DNA from: Microbulbifer sp. THAF38
Lineage (GTDB): Bacteria > Pseudomonadota > Gammaproteobacteria > Pseudomonadales > Cellvibrionaceae
Direction: 5' to 3'
Assembly: GCF_009363535.1 (NCBI RefSeq)
Contig: NZ_CP045369.1
Location: 3,731,001-3,795,000 of the forward strand
Length of the DNA: 64,000 nt
Made by a program: the position numbers and the translations under genes. The stretch's first letter is position 1, and each line of letters starts with the position of its first letter. Positions 35,821 to 46,777 of this stretch are shown here, one piece after another. A model generated the notes under the pieces. The model was not told the origin of the DNA, did no database searches, and saw only the letters and a list, made by a program, of their open reading frames with translations.

Positions 35821-37749
35821 TCAGTGCTCGTTTAACGGGCCACCAACCGAGTTACTTTTGTCAGCCTCGGTGGAAGCTTCAGAAGTATCGGTTTTATCCG
35901 TTTCATCGGTAGAACTGTTGCCACCGGAGCCGAAGTTATTGTCTTCCCAGTCTTTAGGTGGGCGCACCTTGCGGCGAGCCATCAGGTCGTCCACCTGTTC
36001 CGCATCCAAGGTTTCGTATTCCATTAAGGCATCTTTCATTGCCTCGAGAATATCGCGGTTTTCCTCCAGCAACTGACTAGCACGCTCGTAGCAGCTATCA
36101 ATGATACGGCGAACTTCCTCATCGATATCATTAGAGGTCTTGCCGGAAACCGGGTTACCTTGCCCCGGCTGACTACTCTCATCTTCCCCATAGTGTAAGG
36201 GGCCTAGCTTTTCAGAAAGTCCCCATTTGGTCACCATACTACGTGCCAGGTCGGTAGCACGCTCGATATCGTTGGACGCACCAGTTGTCACACCATCTAT
36301 ACCCAGAGTCATCTCTTCAGCAATACGACCACCAAACAGTGAACACAACTGGGATTCAATCGCACGTTTGGAAAGGCTGTACTTATCCTCCTCAGGCAAG
36401 AACTGGGTGACCCCCAGAGCCCGGCCACGAGGGATAATGGTAACCTTGTGTACCGGGTCATGCTCAGGCACCAGGCGGCCAATAATCGCGTGGCCAGCCT
36501 CGTGATAAGCGGTATTCACCTTTTCCTTCTCATTCATCACCATGGACTTACGCTCAGCACCCATCATGATCTTGTCACGGGCGCGTTCAAACTCTTCCAT
36601 GGTCACCGTACGTTTGTTGGCACGGGCTGCAAACAATGCAGCTTCATTGACCAGGTTGGCCAAATCGGCACCGGAGAAACCTGGCGTGCCCCGAGCAATG
36701 GTCTGGGCATTAACCTTGTCATCCAGCGGGACCTTGCGCATATGCACTGTCAAAATCTGCTCGCGCCCACGGATATCCGGTAGGCCGACAAACACCTGAC
36801 GGTCGAAGCGACCCGGGCGTAGTAAGGCGTGATCGAGCACATCCGGGCGGTTAGTGGCGGCGATCACGATCACCCCTTCACTGCCTTCAAAGCCATCCAT
36901 CTCTACTAGTAGCTGGTTGAGGGTCTGTTCACGCTCGTCATGACCACCGCCAACTCCGGCGCCACGGTGACGGCCTACAGCGTCGATTTCATCAATAAAG
37001 ATAATGCAGGGAGCTTGCTTCTTGGCCTGATCGAACATGTCACGCACGCGAGAAGCACCCACGCCGACAAACATTTCTACGAAGTCGGAACCTGAAATAG
37101 AGAAGAAAGGTACCTTTGCCTCACCGGCAATGGCCTTAGCCAGCAGGGTCTTACCGGTTCCGGGAGGACCACACATCAGTACACCACGAGGGATATTCCC
37201 CCCTAGGCGCTGGAACTTGGTGGGATCACGCAGGAACTCTACCAGCTCCTGTACCTCTTCCTTTGCTTCATCCACACCGGCTACATCGGCGAAAGTGGTT
37301 TTGATCTGGTCTTCGCCCAGCAGGCGCGCCTTGCTCTTGCCAAAGGCCATAGGCCCGGAGCGACCACCAGCACCGCCCTGCATCTGGCGCATGAAAAACA
37401 TAAAGACGGCAATAATAATGAGGATCGGGAAGCTCGCTACCAGCAGCTGCTGCCAGATACTGGGGGACTCAGGTTCACGGCCAACGAACTGGGTATTACT
37501 GCGGACCAGCTCATTAGTGAGCTCATCGTCAATAATCTGTGGCTGGATAGTCTTGAAGCGACTGCCATCGGCTTTTTCGCCAGTGATCACCAGACCGTCC
37601 ACAACGACACTTTTCACCTGTCCCGACTGCACATCCTGAACAAAGTCGGAATAGCTGAGAGCCTCATCCCGTGTCTGCGGCTTAAAGTTCTGAAATACCA
37701 TCAGCAGCACTGCCGCGATGATCAACCACAGTACCAGGTTCTTTGCCAT
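35821..37749 (-). CDS. ftsH: ATP-dependent zinc metalloprotease FtsH
   Basis: 642 residues from the ATG at 37749 ([20 protein letters not shown]), which aligns with E. coli; a TTG nine bases earlier is less likely. Two N-terminal membrane helices flank a periplasmic domain. The AAA+ module has [18 protein letters not shown] (Walker A), [11 protein letters not shown] (Walker B) and the second region of homology [20 protein letters not shown]. The protease carries the zinc motif HEAGH. It degrades membrane proteins, RpoH and LpxC. It lies downstream of rlmE on the same strand, as in most gammaproteobacteria. The C-terminal 45 residues are a Ser/Thr/Asp-rich tail. Confidence 0.97.
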   Translation of the reverse strand: MAKNLVLWLIIAAVLLMVFQNFKPQTRDEALSYSDFVQDVQSGQVKSVVVDGLVITGEKADGSRFKTIQPQIIDDELTNELVRSNTQFVGREPESPSIWQQLLVASFPILIIIAVFMFFMRQMQGGAGGRSGPMAFGKSKARLLGEDQIKTTFADVAGVDEAKEEVQELVEFLRDPTKFQRLGGNIPRGVLMCGPPGTGKTLLAKAIAGEAKVPFFSISGSDFVEMFVGVGASRVRDMFDQAKKQAPCIIFIDEIDAVGRHRGAGVGGGHDEREQTLNQLLVEMDGFEGSEGVIVIAATNRPDVLDHALLRPGRFDRQVFVGLPDIRGREQILTVHMRKVPLDDKVNAQTIARGTPGFSGADLANLVNEAALFAARANKRTVTMEEFERARDKIMMGAERKSMVMNEKEKVNTAYHEAGHAIIGRLVPEHDPVHKVTIIPRGRALGVTQFLPEEDKYSLSKRAIESQLCSLFGGRIAEEMTLGIDGVTTGASNDIERATDLARSMVTKWGLSEKLGPLHYGEDESSQPGQGNPVSGKTSNDIDEEVRRIIDSCYERASQLLEENRDILEAMKDALMEYETLDAEQVDDLMARRKVRPPKDWEDNNFGSGGNSSTDETDKTDTSEASTEADKSNSVGGPLNEH

Positions 37750-37923
37750 ATCATTCAAAGGGATAGCCCTCTCGCTTTCGCACTCAAAATCCGTTCATTT
37801 TGCTGTGCCGATCCTATCTATACCCATCAAGTCAGTATAGGTGTAGGAGACAACAGCCCTGCCGCCTTATGGAATAATGCTTATACCATATCCAGCCGAC
37901 AGACTAGAAATACGCCTTCGCAC

Positions 37924-38547
37924 CTAATTGCCCTTAAAGCCCCTGGCCACCAGGTAGACTTCGCGAGAGCGAGGCCTGGAGGCGCCAGGCTTACGAGTCA
38001 CAACACTGTTGTAGCTCGCGCGCAAGTCGCGGATCAGCTCGTCGAACCCTTCGCCCTGGAAGACTTTGGCCACAAAGGCACCGCCGGGCTTTAAAACCTG
38101 CCGGGCCATGTCTACCGCCAGCTCTACCAAATACATGGAGGCGGGCTGATCAACATCGCGTATCCCACTCATATTGGGGGCCATATCGGAAATCACAAGG
38201 TCTGCCATCTCATCGCCAAGATGTTGCAACAACGCATTTAGCACTGACTCCTCAGTGAAGTCACCTTGCACAAAGTCCACACCGGCCAGGGGGTCCATCG
38301 GCAAGATATCAGACGCCAAAACCCGGCCTTTGTGCCCTACCAGCTCCATCGCCACCTGAGACCAGCCTCCCGGTGCTGCGCCCAGATCGACCACGGTCAT
38401 GCCCGGCTTAAACAGACGGTCCTTATCCTGCAACTCCTGCAGCTTATAGCTGGCACGGGAGCGATAGCCCTCTTTCTGGGACTGTTTGACGTAATGGTCA
38501 TTAAAATGTTCACGCAGCCAGCGGTGGCTGCTCTTAGATCGGCCCAT
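37924..38547 (-). CDS. rlmE: 23S rRNA (uridine-2'-O)-methyltransferase RlmE
   Basis: 207 residues from the ATG at 38547 ([20 protein letters not shown]), the usual family start. SAM-binding motif [15 protein letters not shown], the acidic motif SDMAPNMSG, and the K-D-K-E type catalytic residues (K in RASYKLQE, D in SDMAPN, K in [12 protein letters not shown] in [12 protein letters not shown]) are present. It 2'-O-methylates U2552 of 23S rRNA late in 50S assembly. It is divergent from yhbY and followed by ftsH, the classic arrangement. Confidence 0.96.
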   Translation of the reverse strand: MGRSKSSHRWLREHFNDHYVKQSQKEGYRSRASYKLQELQDKDRLFKPGMTVVDLGAAPGGWSQVAMELVGHKGRVLASDILPMDPLAGVDFVQGDFTEESVLNALLQHLGDEMADLVISDMAPNMSGIRDVDQPASMYLVELAVDMARQVLKPGGAFVAKVFQGEGFDELIRDLRASYNSVVTRKPGASRPRSREVYLVARGFKGN

Positions 38548-38698
38548 CGGGTACAATGCCTACAATCACTACAGCTTAATTGTAAGAGCGACCATAGGCC
38601 GCGATCGAACACGCCGAACAACTAATAAGTGTTGGCTACGATCACGGCTAACTTGCCGCTCCCATATCGATATCCACAAAGTGGTAATGGAGTATTGT

Positions 38699-39001
38699 AT
38701 GCCTTTAACCGCCGACCGCAAAAAAGCACTTCGCTCTCTCGGTCACAATCTCAAACCTGTCGTGACCGTAGCGGGCAATGGGCTCAGCGAGGGCGTGATG
38801 GAAGAACTGGAACGTGCACTGGAGGATCACGAGCTGATCAAGGTGAAGCTAATGATCGCCGACCGTGAAGTCCGCCACCAGGTTGTGGGGGAGCTCTGTG
38901 AGAAATCCTCCTCGGAGCTAATCCAGGAGATCGGCAAGATTGCTTTGATTTATCGGGCAGCGCAGAAGCCGGATGTGCGCAAGTCCAACTTGCTACGTTG
39001 A
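38699..39001 (+). CDS. yhbY: RNA-binding CRM-domain protein YhbY
   Basis: 100 residues from the ATG at 38699 with GGAG 6 nt upstream. The CRM fold is seen in MPLTADRKKALRSLGHNLKP, VVTVAGNGLSEGVMEELERA, LEDHELIKVKLMI and the GQxx-like end LIYRAAQKPD. It binds pre-50S ribosomal particles. It is divergent from rlmE, the usual neighbour. Confidence 0.93.
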   Translation: MPLTADRKKALRSLGHNLKPVVTVAGNGLSEGVMEELERALEDHELIKVKLMIADREVRHQVVGELCEKSSSELIQEIGKIALIYRAAQKPDVRKSNLLR

Positions 39002-39007
39002 AGACAT

Positions 39008-39039
39008 GACAAGAAGCGGCCTTAGCCGCTTCTTGTCAA
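39008..39039. terminator. Strong hairpin between convergent yhbY and lipoprotein gene
   Basis: Perfect 14-bp stem TGACAAGAAGCGGC/GCCGCTTCTTGTCA with a 4-nt loop. Placed 7 bp past yhbY and 6 bp before the end of the convergent gene. The T run is poor, but position and strength suggest a two-way terminator. Confidence 0.65.
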
Positions 39040-39044
39040 CTCCG

Positions 39045-39425
39045 TCAGCCGTCTGTATCAGCAGCAAACTTACATGATACAGGTAGTTCCCAAGACTCAC
39101 CACTAGACAATCTAGTGAGCCAACACCTCTTCCCATCAGTAAGCAGCTGGAACTTGATTGGCTTCGCCATATTTCGGCCAATTAATGCCATATGCTGCCG
39201 ATCACTCTCTACTACCAAAAGACTCTTTTCCAAAAATACATCAGGGCCTAGAGTAATTTTAATTCCACCCATAGCTTCTGATACCAAGGCTCGAATCTTC
39301 TCTCTAACTTCCGGACTAGTATCTTCTAGCAGCGCCGGCTGGGCACTTTGAATATTTGACTGAGAGGCGCAGCCAAGACATATCAATGCGAGACAACAGA
39401 AACCTATCAGGGCTGCAGTTTTCAT
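39045..39425 (-). CDS. Small putative lipoprotein
   Basis: 126 residues with a lipoprotein signal (MKTAALIGFCCLALICLGCA, lipobox ICLG-C). The remainder shows VREKIRALVSEAMGGIKITL, then a beta-rich end with two cysteines (KRCWLTRL, LPVSCKF). No family recognised. It begins 1 bp after the S41 protease stop, so both are one operon and may act together in the envelope. Confidence 0.72.
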   Translation of the reverse strand: MKTAALIGFCCLALICLGCASQSNIQSAQPALLEDTSPEVREKIRALVSEAMGGIKITLGPDVFLEKSLLVVESDRQHMALIGRNMAKPIKFQLLTDGKRCWLTRLSSGESWELPVSCKFAADTDG

Positions 39426-39426
39426 T

Positions 39427-41073
39427 CTATCTCACCATTATCCTATTGCTGCGAGAAATTTCCTTTGGTACTTGAGCATTCGATAATGGAATACGTGTAT
39501 TGACCCCAGACTCAGAAAATGCACTCACGGCAATTTCTCCACAATCCCCAGTTTCAATATAGTTAAGAGCCGCAGCAAAACGCGCCTCGTTAACATCGCC
39601 CAGTAGATGATTAAAATCATCGCCGATGTTACAACCTGGCAAATCAGCTTCTGTGCCGTAGGTGCCATTTGGTACAAAGCCATCAGAATAATCGCCAAAT
39701 CCTTTGGCATTTACACCAGAAAACTGAATTGTGAAATAAGTAGTACCGCAATTATCCAGTGGATAAAAACCATAGGGCTTACCACAAGTTGTTTCACCAA
39801 TCTGAATAACCTCTACATCTATTCCACGTAAACCATTAATAATGGCTTCACTGGCCGAGCAAGTATTTTCACTGGTCAAAACAAATACGCGTGGAAGATT
39901 TAGTGTAGGTAGAGAATCTCCTTTTAAAGACTCATCTATAAGGCCGAGAGCTGAAGTATAAAACGGAGTTGGGTCAATTGGCTCACCCGTGATTGGATTT
40001 GTTTCTGGGTGCTTATCATTGAACTCAGCTCGTTCGAAGGGTTGGCCAATTGAAGCTGAACCAGCAATCATATAAGCCAACTCCGCAGCGATATCCAAAT
40101 AGCCACCACCGTTGTAGCGTAAATCTAGCACCAAATCTTCAACTGCAGCAGATTCCAGCTGGGTAACGGCATTAATTAGTTCCGCCTCTGCTGTTGCAAT
40201 ATGATCATTGAAAAGCATATAGCCTACTTTACGACCAGAGTCTGTCACCTCAGCTTTTACATACTGAACAGGGTCAGATTTCAATGCCGAGGCAACAAGA
40301 GTAACTTTTTCAATGGTAGATGAGCCCAATGGCCTAATTTCAAAGGTGTGGGATTCACCTTCATTCTCAGGCCACATGCCATAGTTTAAAGTGTCTACAT
40401 CTTCGCCATTGGCCAAGTCGACACCATCCACGCTGATTACCTCAGCACCTCTGGTAATAATACCCGGCAGATTTCCTCCATCTTCTTCATCCAGATAGGC
40501 AACGACCGCTTTTCGCGGCGGCTTACTCGACAGAAGCGCCCATTGCAGGCCATAGCCAACGTATACTCCAGACTCAGTTTGCGAAAGCCACTCATTAGTG
40601 GGGACTGTGTAGTGAAAACGGTCCTTATCCTGACCGGAAGGTGTTTTCGCAAAGGTTTTTAGCTCATCAAAATAAGCCAATGAGTCATCAAAGCTTGCTG
40701 GATTCTTATCTGTGATTTCATCGTACCAAAGATAGATCTCATTACTCATTGAGCGAAGCCAGTTGTTCTCATCTTCTCGCGTCCCTAGCTGATCGACATA
40801 TTCATAACCGGTTGCTGGATCAGTACCAGTTCTTGGAGAAGCACATCTGCCAATAAAAGTTGAGGATAAAAGGAAATTATTCTCAATCCAATTACCTCCA
40901 ACTGGAGACGGCTTCTCGGTATCAACAGAGCCGCCATCCGCATTCGCGCTTTCAGGCGTATCACCGCCACCGCCACCGCCACCGCCACCGCCACCGCCAC
41001 CGCATGCAGCCAAGCTGAACACACTAAGCGCAATCAATCCCCGAATGACAAGCTCACGAAAATGGGTCCCCAT
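39427..41073 (-). CDS. S41-family (C-terminal processing type) peptidase lipoprotein
   Basis: 548 residues, AAAGGAG 7 nt before the ATG. Lipoprotein signal ends VFSLAAC, directly followed by about 13 glycines encoded by an alternating GGT/GGC tract. A PDZ-like part (GIITRGAEVISVDGVDLANG) precedes the S41 catalytic fold. DLVLDLRYNGGG begins it, the nucleophile serine is in TSENTCSASEAI, and the lysine is in ETTCGKPYGF. Tail-specific and related proteases of this family cut envelope proteins. The anchored position and small lipoprotein partner suggest a periplasmic role. The substrate is unknown. Confidence 0.88.
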   Translation of the reverse strand: MGTHFRELVIRGLIALSVFSLAACGGGGGGGGGGGGGDTPESANADGGSVDTEKPSPVGGNWIENNFLLSSTFIGRCASPRTGTDPATGYEYVDQLGTREDENNWLRSMSNEIYLWYDEITDKNPASFDDSLAYFDELKTFAKTPSGQDKDRFHYTVPTNEWLSQTESGVYVGYGLQWALLSSKPPRKAVVAYLDEEDGGNLPGIITRGAEVISVDGVDLANGEDVDTLNYGMWPENEGESHTFEIRPLGSSTIEKVTLVASALKSDPVQYVKAEVTDSGRKVGYMLFNDHIATAEAELINAVTQLESAAVEDLVLDLRYNGGGYLDIAAELAYMIAGSASIGQPFERAEFNDKHPETNPITGEPIDPTPFYTSALGLIDESLKGDSLPTLNLPRVFVLTSENTCSASEAIINGLRGIDVEVIQIGETTCGKPYGFYPLDNCGTTYFTIQFSGVNAKGFGDYSDGFVPNGTYGTEADLPGCNIGDDFNHLLGDVNEARFAAALNYIETGDCGEIAVSAFSESGVNTRIPLSNAQVPKEISRSNRIMVR

Positions 41074-41276
41074 CCCCCAACTCCTTTAATTTTATTAAAA
41101 ACTGTAAAGGCCGGGAGATTATCACTATTGACAAAGGCGAGCGACAGTCAATTAAGCTTGAAAAGAATTATGCCTACCGAAAAACAAACGGGCCTGGAGT
41201 GTTTAATGCCAATCTGGCACCAACGCCCCAAGCCCGAACGAAGCTACCTGACAATTCATCGTCAGGTATTATTTAA

Positions 41277-42671
41277 TCAGTCGCACACTTTACCAAGTAC
41301 ACCCTGCAAACTATCTTTGGCATCGCCAAATAGCATACGCGCGTTTTCCTTATAGAAAAGGGGATTTGCCACACCGGCATAACCGGAAGCCATGGAACGT
41401 TTAAGCACCACTACTCTACGCGCTTTCCAAACCTCCAGTACTGGCATTCCGGCAATTGGCGAGCCCGGTTTTTCTACGGCATCGGGGTTAACCGTGTCAT
41501 TGGCTCCGATCACCAGTACCAGGTCTGTACTGGGAAAGTCGGGATTGATTTCATCCATCTCCAGAACAATGTCGTAAGGCACGTTGGCTTCGGCTAACAA
41601 GACATTCATATGGCCTGGCAGCCGTCCCGCAACAGGATGGATACCAAAACGCACCGTTTTACCCATGCCGCGCAGGCGATCGGTCAGGTCACTGACCGCT
41701 TGTTGGGCATGGGCAACAGCCATTCCGAATCCAGGCACAATGATAATACTATCCGCAGCCTTGAGATCATCGGCCAGCTCCTGCTGGTCAATAGCAATAG
41801 CCTCACCATCAACCTCCTCATCGGAGACTTCCCCACCGTCGGAGCCGAAACCACCGAGAATCACGCTGATAAAAGAGCGGTTCATGCCACGACACATGAT
41901 ATAGCTGAGGATCGCACCAGAAGAACCGACCAGTGCACCCACTACAATAAGCAGATCGTTACCCAGCATAAACCCGGTTGCCGCCGCGGCCCATCCTGAG
42001 TAGCTATTCAGCATTGAGATAACCACCGGCATATCGGCACCGCCAATTGCAGCCACCAGGTGAATGCCGAGCAATAACGCAATAGCTGTCATTACTAACA
42101 AATTGAGAACCGTGGCCGCATTTACTTGCGCAGGCACAAAGAGCACACCCAATACAATACAGGCCAGAATAGCAATCAGGTTAAGCCAGTGGCGGGCCGG
42201 CAACATCAGCGGCTTACCGGAAACCAGTCCCTGCAACTTACAGAAAGCGACTAAAGAACCCGTTAACGTAATGGCCCCAATAAAAACGCCGAGGTAAATT
42301 TCGGTGCTGTGTACAACATGCGCTGAGCCATGCAAATTCACTCGGGGATCAAGAAATCCACCCCAACCAATGAGTACTGCAGCCAAGCCCACGAAGCTAT
42401 GCAGCAGTGCCACCATTTGAGGCATCTGGGTCATAGCCACGCGTTTCGCCAAGGATAGGCCTATTGCAGCACCAACCACCATGGCAATGATGACCATCCA
42501 ATAGGCACCGGAGGTAATACCGGCAATGGTAGCAATTATGGCAACCGCCATACCGACCATGCCGTAGATATTTCCACGCCGCGCAGTTTCATGGCTGGAC
42601 AAACCGCCCAGACTCAAAATAAACATTACTGCGGAAAAAAGATAAGCCATTGCAATCATACCGTTCATCAC
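41277..42671 (-). CDS. pntB: NAD(P) transhydrogenase, subunit beta
   Basis: 464 residues, same length range as E. coli PntB (462). About nine membrane helices fill residues 1-260. The NADP-binding domain III (about 290-464) has [43 protein letters not shown] and [19 protein letters not shown], all typical. With PntA it couples inward proton flow to hydride transfer from NADH to NADP+, supplying NADPH. It starts 13 bp after pntA ends, clearly one operon. Confidence 0.97.
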   Translation of the reverse strand: MMNGMIAMAYLFSAVMFILSLGGLSSHETARRGNIYGMVGMAVAIIATIAGITSGAYWMVIIAMVVGAAIGLSLAKRVAMTQMPQMVALLHSFVGLAAVLIGWGGFLDPRVNLHGSAHVVHSTEIYLGVFIGAITLTGSLVAFCKLQGLVSGKPLMLPARHWLNLIAILACIVLGVLFVPAQVNAATVLNLLVMTAIALLLGIHLVAAIGGADMPVVISMLNSYSGWAAAATGFMLGNDLLIVVGALVGSSGAILSYIMCRGMNRSFISVILGGFGSDGGEVSDEEVDGEAIAIDQQELADDLKAADSIIIVPGFGMAVAHAQQAVSDLTDRLRGMGKTVRFGIHPVAGRLPGHMNVLLAEANVPYDIVLEMDEINPDFPSTDLVLVIGANDTVNPDAVEKPGSPIAGMPVLEVWKARRVVVLKRSMASGYAGVANPLFYKENARMLFGDAKDSLQGVLGKVCD

Positions 42672-42683
42672 TTATCTCCTTTC

Positions 42684-44249
42684 TTACCGGCGAAACATTT
42701 TCAGCATTCGGTAGGTAACAAAAAAACCACCGAATATATTAATACTGGCTACAAGAACTCCTACAAAGGCGAGCAGGGTAACAAGCCCCGAGCCAGTAGC
42801 ACCCAACTGCAACAGCGCCCCAACGACCACAATCCCTGAAATGGCATTCGTAACACTCATTAAGGGTGTATGCAGGGCATGGGTGACATTCCAAATCACC
42901 TGCCAGCCAATGAAGATGGCCAATACAAAAACCGTAAAGTGAGAAACAAACTCTGGCGGAGCCACTCGACCTAGCCACAAAAGCAAAACAGCAGCGATTG
43001 CCCAGAAAACAAAAATTGACAGCGGCGACTTGCGCTTATCTTCCTTTTCTTCAACTTTAACCCTGGCTACTTCAGCCGCTTTAGGTGATTTCTTAGGCTG
43101 AGCAGAGACTTTGGGAGCGGGGGGTGGCCAGGTAATTTCTCCAGACTTCACCACAGTCGCCCCACGAATAACTTCATCGTCAAAATTCAGGTCTATTTCA
43201 CCGTCCTTTTCTGGAGTCAGCTCGCTGAGCAAATGAGCAAGATTGGTAGAGTACAATCTTGAAGATTGTGTGGCCGCACGACTGGGTAAATTGGTATAGC
43301 CGATGATTGTCACATCACTGTGCACAGTTTTTTGGTGGGGCACGGTGTAATCACAATTCCCCCCCATTTCCGCCGCCAGGTCTACCACCACAGAGCCCGG
43401 TGCCATACTATCGACCATATCGGCAAGCCATAGTTTTGGCGCAGGCTTACCGGGTATAAGTGCCGTAGTAATAACAATATCGACTTCCTTGGCCTGCTCA
43501 CGGAACAGAGCCATTTCAGCATCAATAAATTCTTGGGACATTTCCTTGGCGTAACCGCCAGAACCGGAACCCTCTTCCTCTACCTCTACAGTGAGGAACT
43601 CAGCGCCCATGGATTCAACCTGTTCCCGCACCTCGGCACGGGTATCGAATGCCCGCACAATGGCACCCATACTTTTGGCTGTACCTATCGCCGAGAGCCC
43701 GGCGACACCGGCTCCGATAACGAGTACTTTGGCTGGTGGAATTTTTCCTGCCGCGGTGATCTGTCCAGTAAAAAATCGGCCAAAATTATGTGCGGCTTCG
43801 ATAACGGCGCGATAGCCAGCAATATTAGCCATGGAGCTGAGCGCATCCATTTTCTGGGCACGGGAAATCCTGGGGATGGATTCAACTGCAAGCGCGTTAA
43901 TATTGTTTTCAGCAAGCTTTTGCAAGAGCTCGGCATTTTGTGCCGGTTTTAAAAAGGCGATCAGCGTTGCACCTTTAGGAATCAATGCCAACTCTTCATC
44001 CGTGGGTGACTGTACTTTTAGAACAACATCCGCCCCCTTAAAGCAAGTCGCCATGTCTTCACGAATCTCAGCTCCAGCTTGCCGATAAGAATCATCATTG
44101 AAACTAGCCCTGTCACCAGCCCCTGCCTGCACAACAACAGAAAAACCCAAATCAAGTAAACGTTTAACGCTATCTGGAGTTGCCGCAACACGCGCCTCCC
44201 CCTCTGCGGTCTCTCTAGGTATGGCTATTATCACCGCCGTGCCCCTCAT
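42684..44249 (-). CDS. pntA: NAD(P) transhydrogenase, subunit alpha
   Basis: 521 residues, single-chain form as in E. coli (510). Domain I binds NAD(H): [40 protein letters not shown] and the mobile loop region. About four membrane helices form the C-terminal 120 residues. A proline/lysine-rich linker (about 370-410) joins them. The start at 44249 is the longest option; a GTG four codons later also fits, with GGGG before it. Partner of PntB. Confidence 0.96.
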   Translation of the reverse strand: MRGTAVIIAIPRETAEGEARVAATPDSVKRLLDLGFSVVVQAGAGDRASFNDDSYRQAGAEIREDMATCFKGADVVLKVQSPTDEELALIPKGATLIAFLKPAQNAELLQKLAENNINALAVESIPRISRAQKMDALSSMANIAGYRAVIEAAHNFGRFFTGQITAAGKIPPAKVLVIGAGVAGLSAIGTAKSMGAIVRAFDTRAEVREQVESMGAEFLTVEVEEEGSGSGGYAKEMSQEFIDAEMALFREQAKEVDIVITTALIPGKPAPKLWLADMVDSMAPGSVVVDLAAEMGGNCDYTVPHQKTVHSDVTIIGYTNLPSRAATQSSRLYSTNLAHLLSELTPEKDGEIDLNFDDEVIRGATVVKSGEITWPPPAPKVSAQPKKSPKAAEVARVKVEEKEDKRKSPLSIFVFWAIAAVLLLWLGRVAPPEFVSHFTVFVLAIFIGWQVIWNVTHALHTPLMSVTNAISGIVVVGALLQLGATGSGLVTLLAFVGVLVASINIFGGFFVTYRMLKMFRR

Positions 44250-44919
44250 AGTTAATATTATGAATTTACAACTACATCTACCTCAAAAAGGTCTGGGTTG
44301 CCCAATTTATAAACAGGCCGAGTGTAAACGCCGAAAAGAGGGATTGAAAGGGAAGACACCTAATAGCCACAATTGGTGAAATTTATAAGGCTAACAATCT
44401 TGTTTCAAATGAAACCACAATTCACATACGTAGAAAGGTTACAACAGCAACAGGAAATCGCTAAAAAAATGGAGAGAATCTCATTTAGCCGCAAATTATT
44501 GGATACCCAACATCGAAGCTTAAAGATTAACTTTTTCAATATTAAAATTCTTACTCTTACCTCACCTTCCTTATCTAAATAGAGCTCGCAGTGAGACCTC
44601 CATAACAAAATTTGATGCAAAAATAGGACCATCCAACTTTAACAATCAAAATTTAATGTGAAATATTTTTTCCATAGGCCCCCAAAGTTTTTTCGAAATA
44701 GAATTTCTACAGGATTTTCTACTAAACAATAGCTCAAAGCCTCTATAAATTTCGCACTTGTACTAAAGATCCAATAGTCGCAAAATGGCGCGGCAAGAAA
44801 CAATTTGGAACTCTCGCACACTTCATGGAACTAGAAGAATTTATTTTATTTGACCCCTATCGCACTTTTGGCACAAATTTTGATTAACTCTTGATAAATA
44901 GTATCAAGCCCTTGAACGA
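44250..44919. other. Gene-free region between pntA and nasT
   Basis: About 670 bp, AT-rich, no credible gene. It must hold the divergent promoters for pntAB and nasTS. I see no clear named operator. Confidence 0.45.
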
Positions 44920-45522
44920 GTGCCATATCAAGCCGTGTCAAACATTAGCCCCGCAATCATGTTGGTTGACGACAACCACGAGCGTGCTCATTCGGTCCGT
45001 GAGCGTTTACAAGCTGCCGGATACACAATTGTTGCGCAAATAAGTAGCGCAGAAGGGCTTCTTTTCCAAGTGGAAGAGTATCGACCTGACATTGTACTAA
45101 TCGATATCGAATCTCCCGATAGAGATATTTTAGAGAGTCTCGCTGTAGTTAATCGCGAAGCCCCCACACCGGTCGCTATGTTCTCCAGTCACAATAGTGC
45201 GGACTTTATCAGTCGCGCGGTCGAGTCTGGAGTGAGCGCTTATATGGCCGAAGGGATGACACCGGAGCGCGTTGCACCGGCGATAGAAATTGCCATGGCT
45301 CAGTTCAAGAGCTTCCAGCAACTGCGCCAATCTCTTGAGAGGATCCAACAGCAGCTCAGCGACAGAAAAACCATTGAGCGAGCCAAGGGACTATTAATGG
45401 CAAAGAAAAATCTCACAGAGAAAGATGCCCACAAGATTTTGCGCAATCTTGCTATGAGTAGTAATGCAACCATGTGCGCAGTAGCCGAGCAACTTATCTA
45501 CTATTTCCAAAGCGAGCATTGA
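44920..45522 (+). CDS. nasT: NasT-type ANTAR-domain antiterminator (response-regulator fold)
   Basis: Up to 200 residues. A receiver-like domain (AIMLVDDNHERAHSVRERLQ, RPDIVLIDIESPD) is followed by a coiled coil and an ANTAR domain (RKTIERAKGLLMAKKNLTEK, DAHKILRNLAMSSN), which binds RNA hairpins. NasT releases transcription termination in nitrate assimilation operons and is held inactive by NasS without nitrate. The start is uncertain: GTG at 44920 or GTG at 44935 (MSNISPAIMLVDD), neither with a good ribosome site. It ends 7 bp before nasS. Confidence 0.88.
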   Translation: MPYQAVSNISPAIMLVDDNHERAHSVRERLQAAGYTIVAQISSAEGLLFQVEEYRPDIVLIDIESPDRDILESLAVVNREAPTPVAMFSSHNSADFISRAVESGVSAYMAEGMTPERVAPAIEIAMAQFKSFQQLRQSLERIQQQLSDRKTIERAKGLLMAKKNLTEKDAHKILRNLAMSSNATMCAVAEQLIYYFQSEH

Positions 45523-45529
45523 ATCACCG

Positions 45530-46594
45530 ATGTCTTCTTTACTATGCCCGGAAAAAAAATTGATCAAACTGCTGTATCTGCGACTCACCGACAGTGCCCC
45601 TCTAATAGTCGCTCAGGAGAAAGGGTACTTTCACCGATTTGGTCTAGAAGTGCAGCTGCAAAGGGAGACTTCCTGGGCAACCCTGCGTGACAAATTGATT
45701 GCTCGCAAGGCCGACGCAGCAGCCATGCTGGCCCCAATGCCATTAACCTTGTCGCAAGCCTTGCCTGGCTGCAAAGAACGGTTCATCAGTGGTTTGATAC
45801 TCAGCTGCAATGGCAACGCTATAACTCTTTCGGAAGACCTCTATCAACGCCTGCACCACTACACATCCCAAGCAACGCAACTCGATATTGCCTCAGCATT
45901 AAAAACTTACCTGCAAAAAAATACGGGTGCTGCACCAATAAGACTCGCTACAGTGTATCCATTCTCCAGTCACACCTTACAATTGCGCCATTGGTTGCAG
46001 GCTGCAGGTATCAACCCCGATCAGGATTTACAGCTTATTGTGCTCCCCCCCGAGCAAATGCTAGAGAACCTCCACAGAGGAGTGATTGATGGTTATTGCG
46101 TTGGAGAGCCATGGAATAGCCTGGCGGCCTACAAAGGAACCGGTGTAATAGCCACCGCCTGCAATGCCCTACTGCCAGCAATGCCGGAAAAGGTATTGGC
46201 AGTAACCCAAAGCTGGCATGAAGCCAACCCAGCCAGTCATTTGGCGCTCCGCGCCGCATTGCTACAGGCTTGCTCATGGTTGTCCGCCCGGGAAAACCGC
46301 CACGAAGCAGCTGGAATACTCTCGCAAAGGCATTATATGGATTTACCAAAATCAGTATTACAAGGTTCCCTCAATGACCAGATTCTCTACCGTCGGAACA
46401 CTGACATCATAGCTAATCCGGGCTGGCATTTGTTCGCTCATACGGATAATGACAACGGTCACCCCAATGAAGCAAAAGCCCAGCAATTGATAAAAATGTG
46501 CAGCGACTTTAGCGAGACCGACTCAGCGAACAATCAGAACTTTAGATCGGACCTCTACCATCAGACTTTGGATTATCTCTGCACTAAAAAATAA
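45530..46594 (+). CDS. nasS: NasS-type nitrate-binding sensor
   Basis: 354 residues, NrtA/CmpA periplasmic-binding fold but with no signal peptide, so it is cytosolic, as known for NasS. Family features: RLTDSAPLIVAQEKGYFHRF, RKADAAAMLAPMPLTLSQAL, YPFSSHTLQLRHWLQAAGIN and DGYCVGEPWNSLAAYKG. NasS binds NasT and lets it go when nitrate binds. The order nasT-nasS is reversed relative to many genomes. It ends upstream of the structured leader of the transporter gene. Confidence 0.88.
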   Translation: MSSLLCPEKKLIKLLYLRLTDSAPLIVAQEKGYFHRFGLEVQLQRETSWATLRDKLIARKADAAAMLAPMPLTLSQALPGCKERFISGLILSCNGNAITLSEDLYQRLHHYTSQATQLDIASALKTYLQKNTGAAPIRLATVYPFSSHTLQLRHWLQAAGINPDQDLQLIVLPPEQMLENLHRGVIDGYCVGEPWNSLAAYKGTGVIATACNALLPAMPEKVLAVTQSWHEANPASHLALRAALLQACSWLSARENRHEAAGILSQRHYMDLPKSVLQGSLNDQILYRRNTDIIANPGWHLFAHTDNDNGHPNEAKAQQLIKMCSDFSETDSANNQNFRSDLYHQTLDYLCTKK

Positions 46595-46620
46595 TGGCAC
46601 ATTAATTGAATGGAAATATA

Positions 46621-46742
46621 TCGATGGTGCAATGTCCTGCCGCAAGGCGCATACGCACAGTCAATCCCTCTTTCACCAAAGATACCGGGCAATGAAGTCC
46701 ATTGACTGTGACCCAAAAAAGGGCGCGGCGGTGGGCTTTTTT
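46621..46742 (+). promoter_or_regulatory. Candidate NasT-responsive antitermination leader of the nitrate transporter operon
   Basis: Perfect 10-bp repeat CACAGTCAAT/ATTGACTGTG (46656-46665 with 46701-46710) encloses GGGC-AATGAA-GTCC (46687-46700), a stem with a hexaloop A..G.. as ANTAR proteins require. A weaker GGTGC-AATGTC-CTGCC is at 46626-46641. A GC-rich tract plus TTTTTTT (46721-46743) resembles a terminator, but its stem is not perfect. Confidence 0.5.
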
Positions 46743-46777
46743 TGTGCCTGCGGAGTTTGCAAACAAAGGAAATGCAC

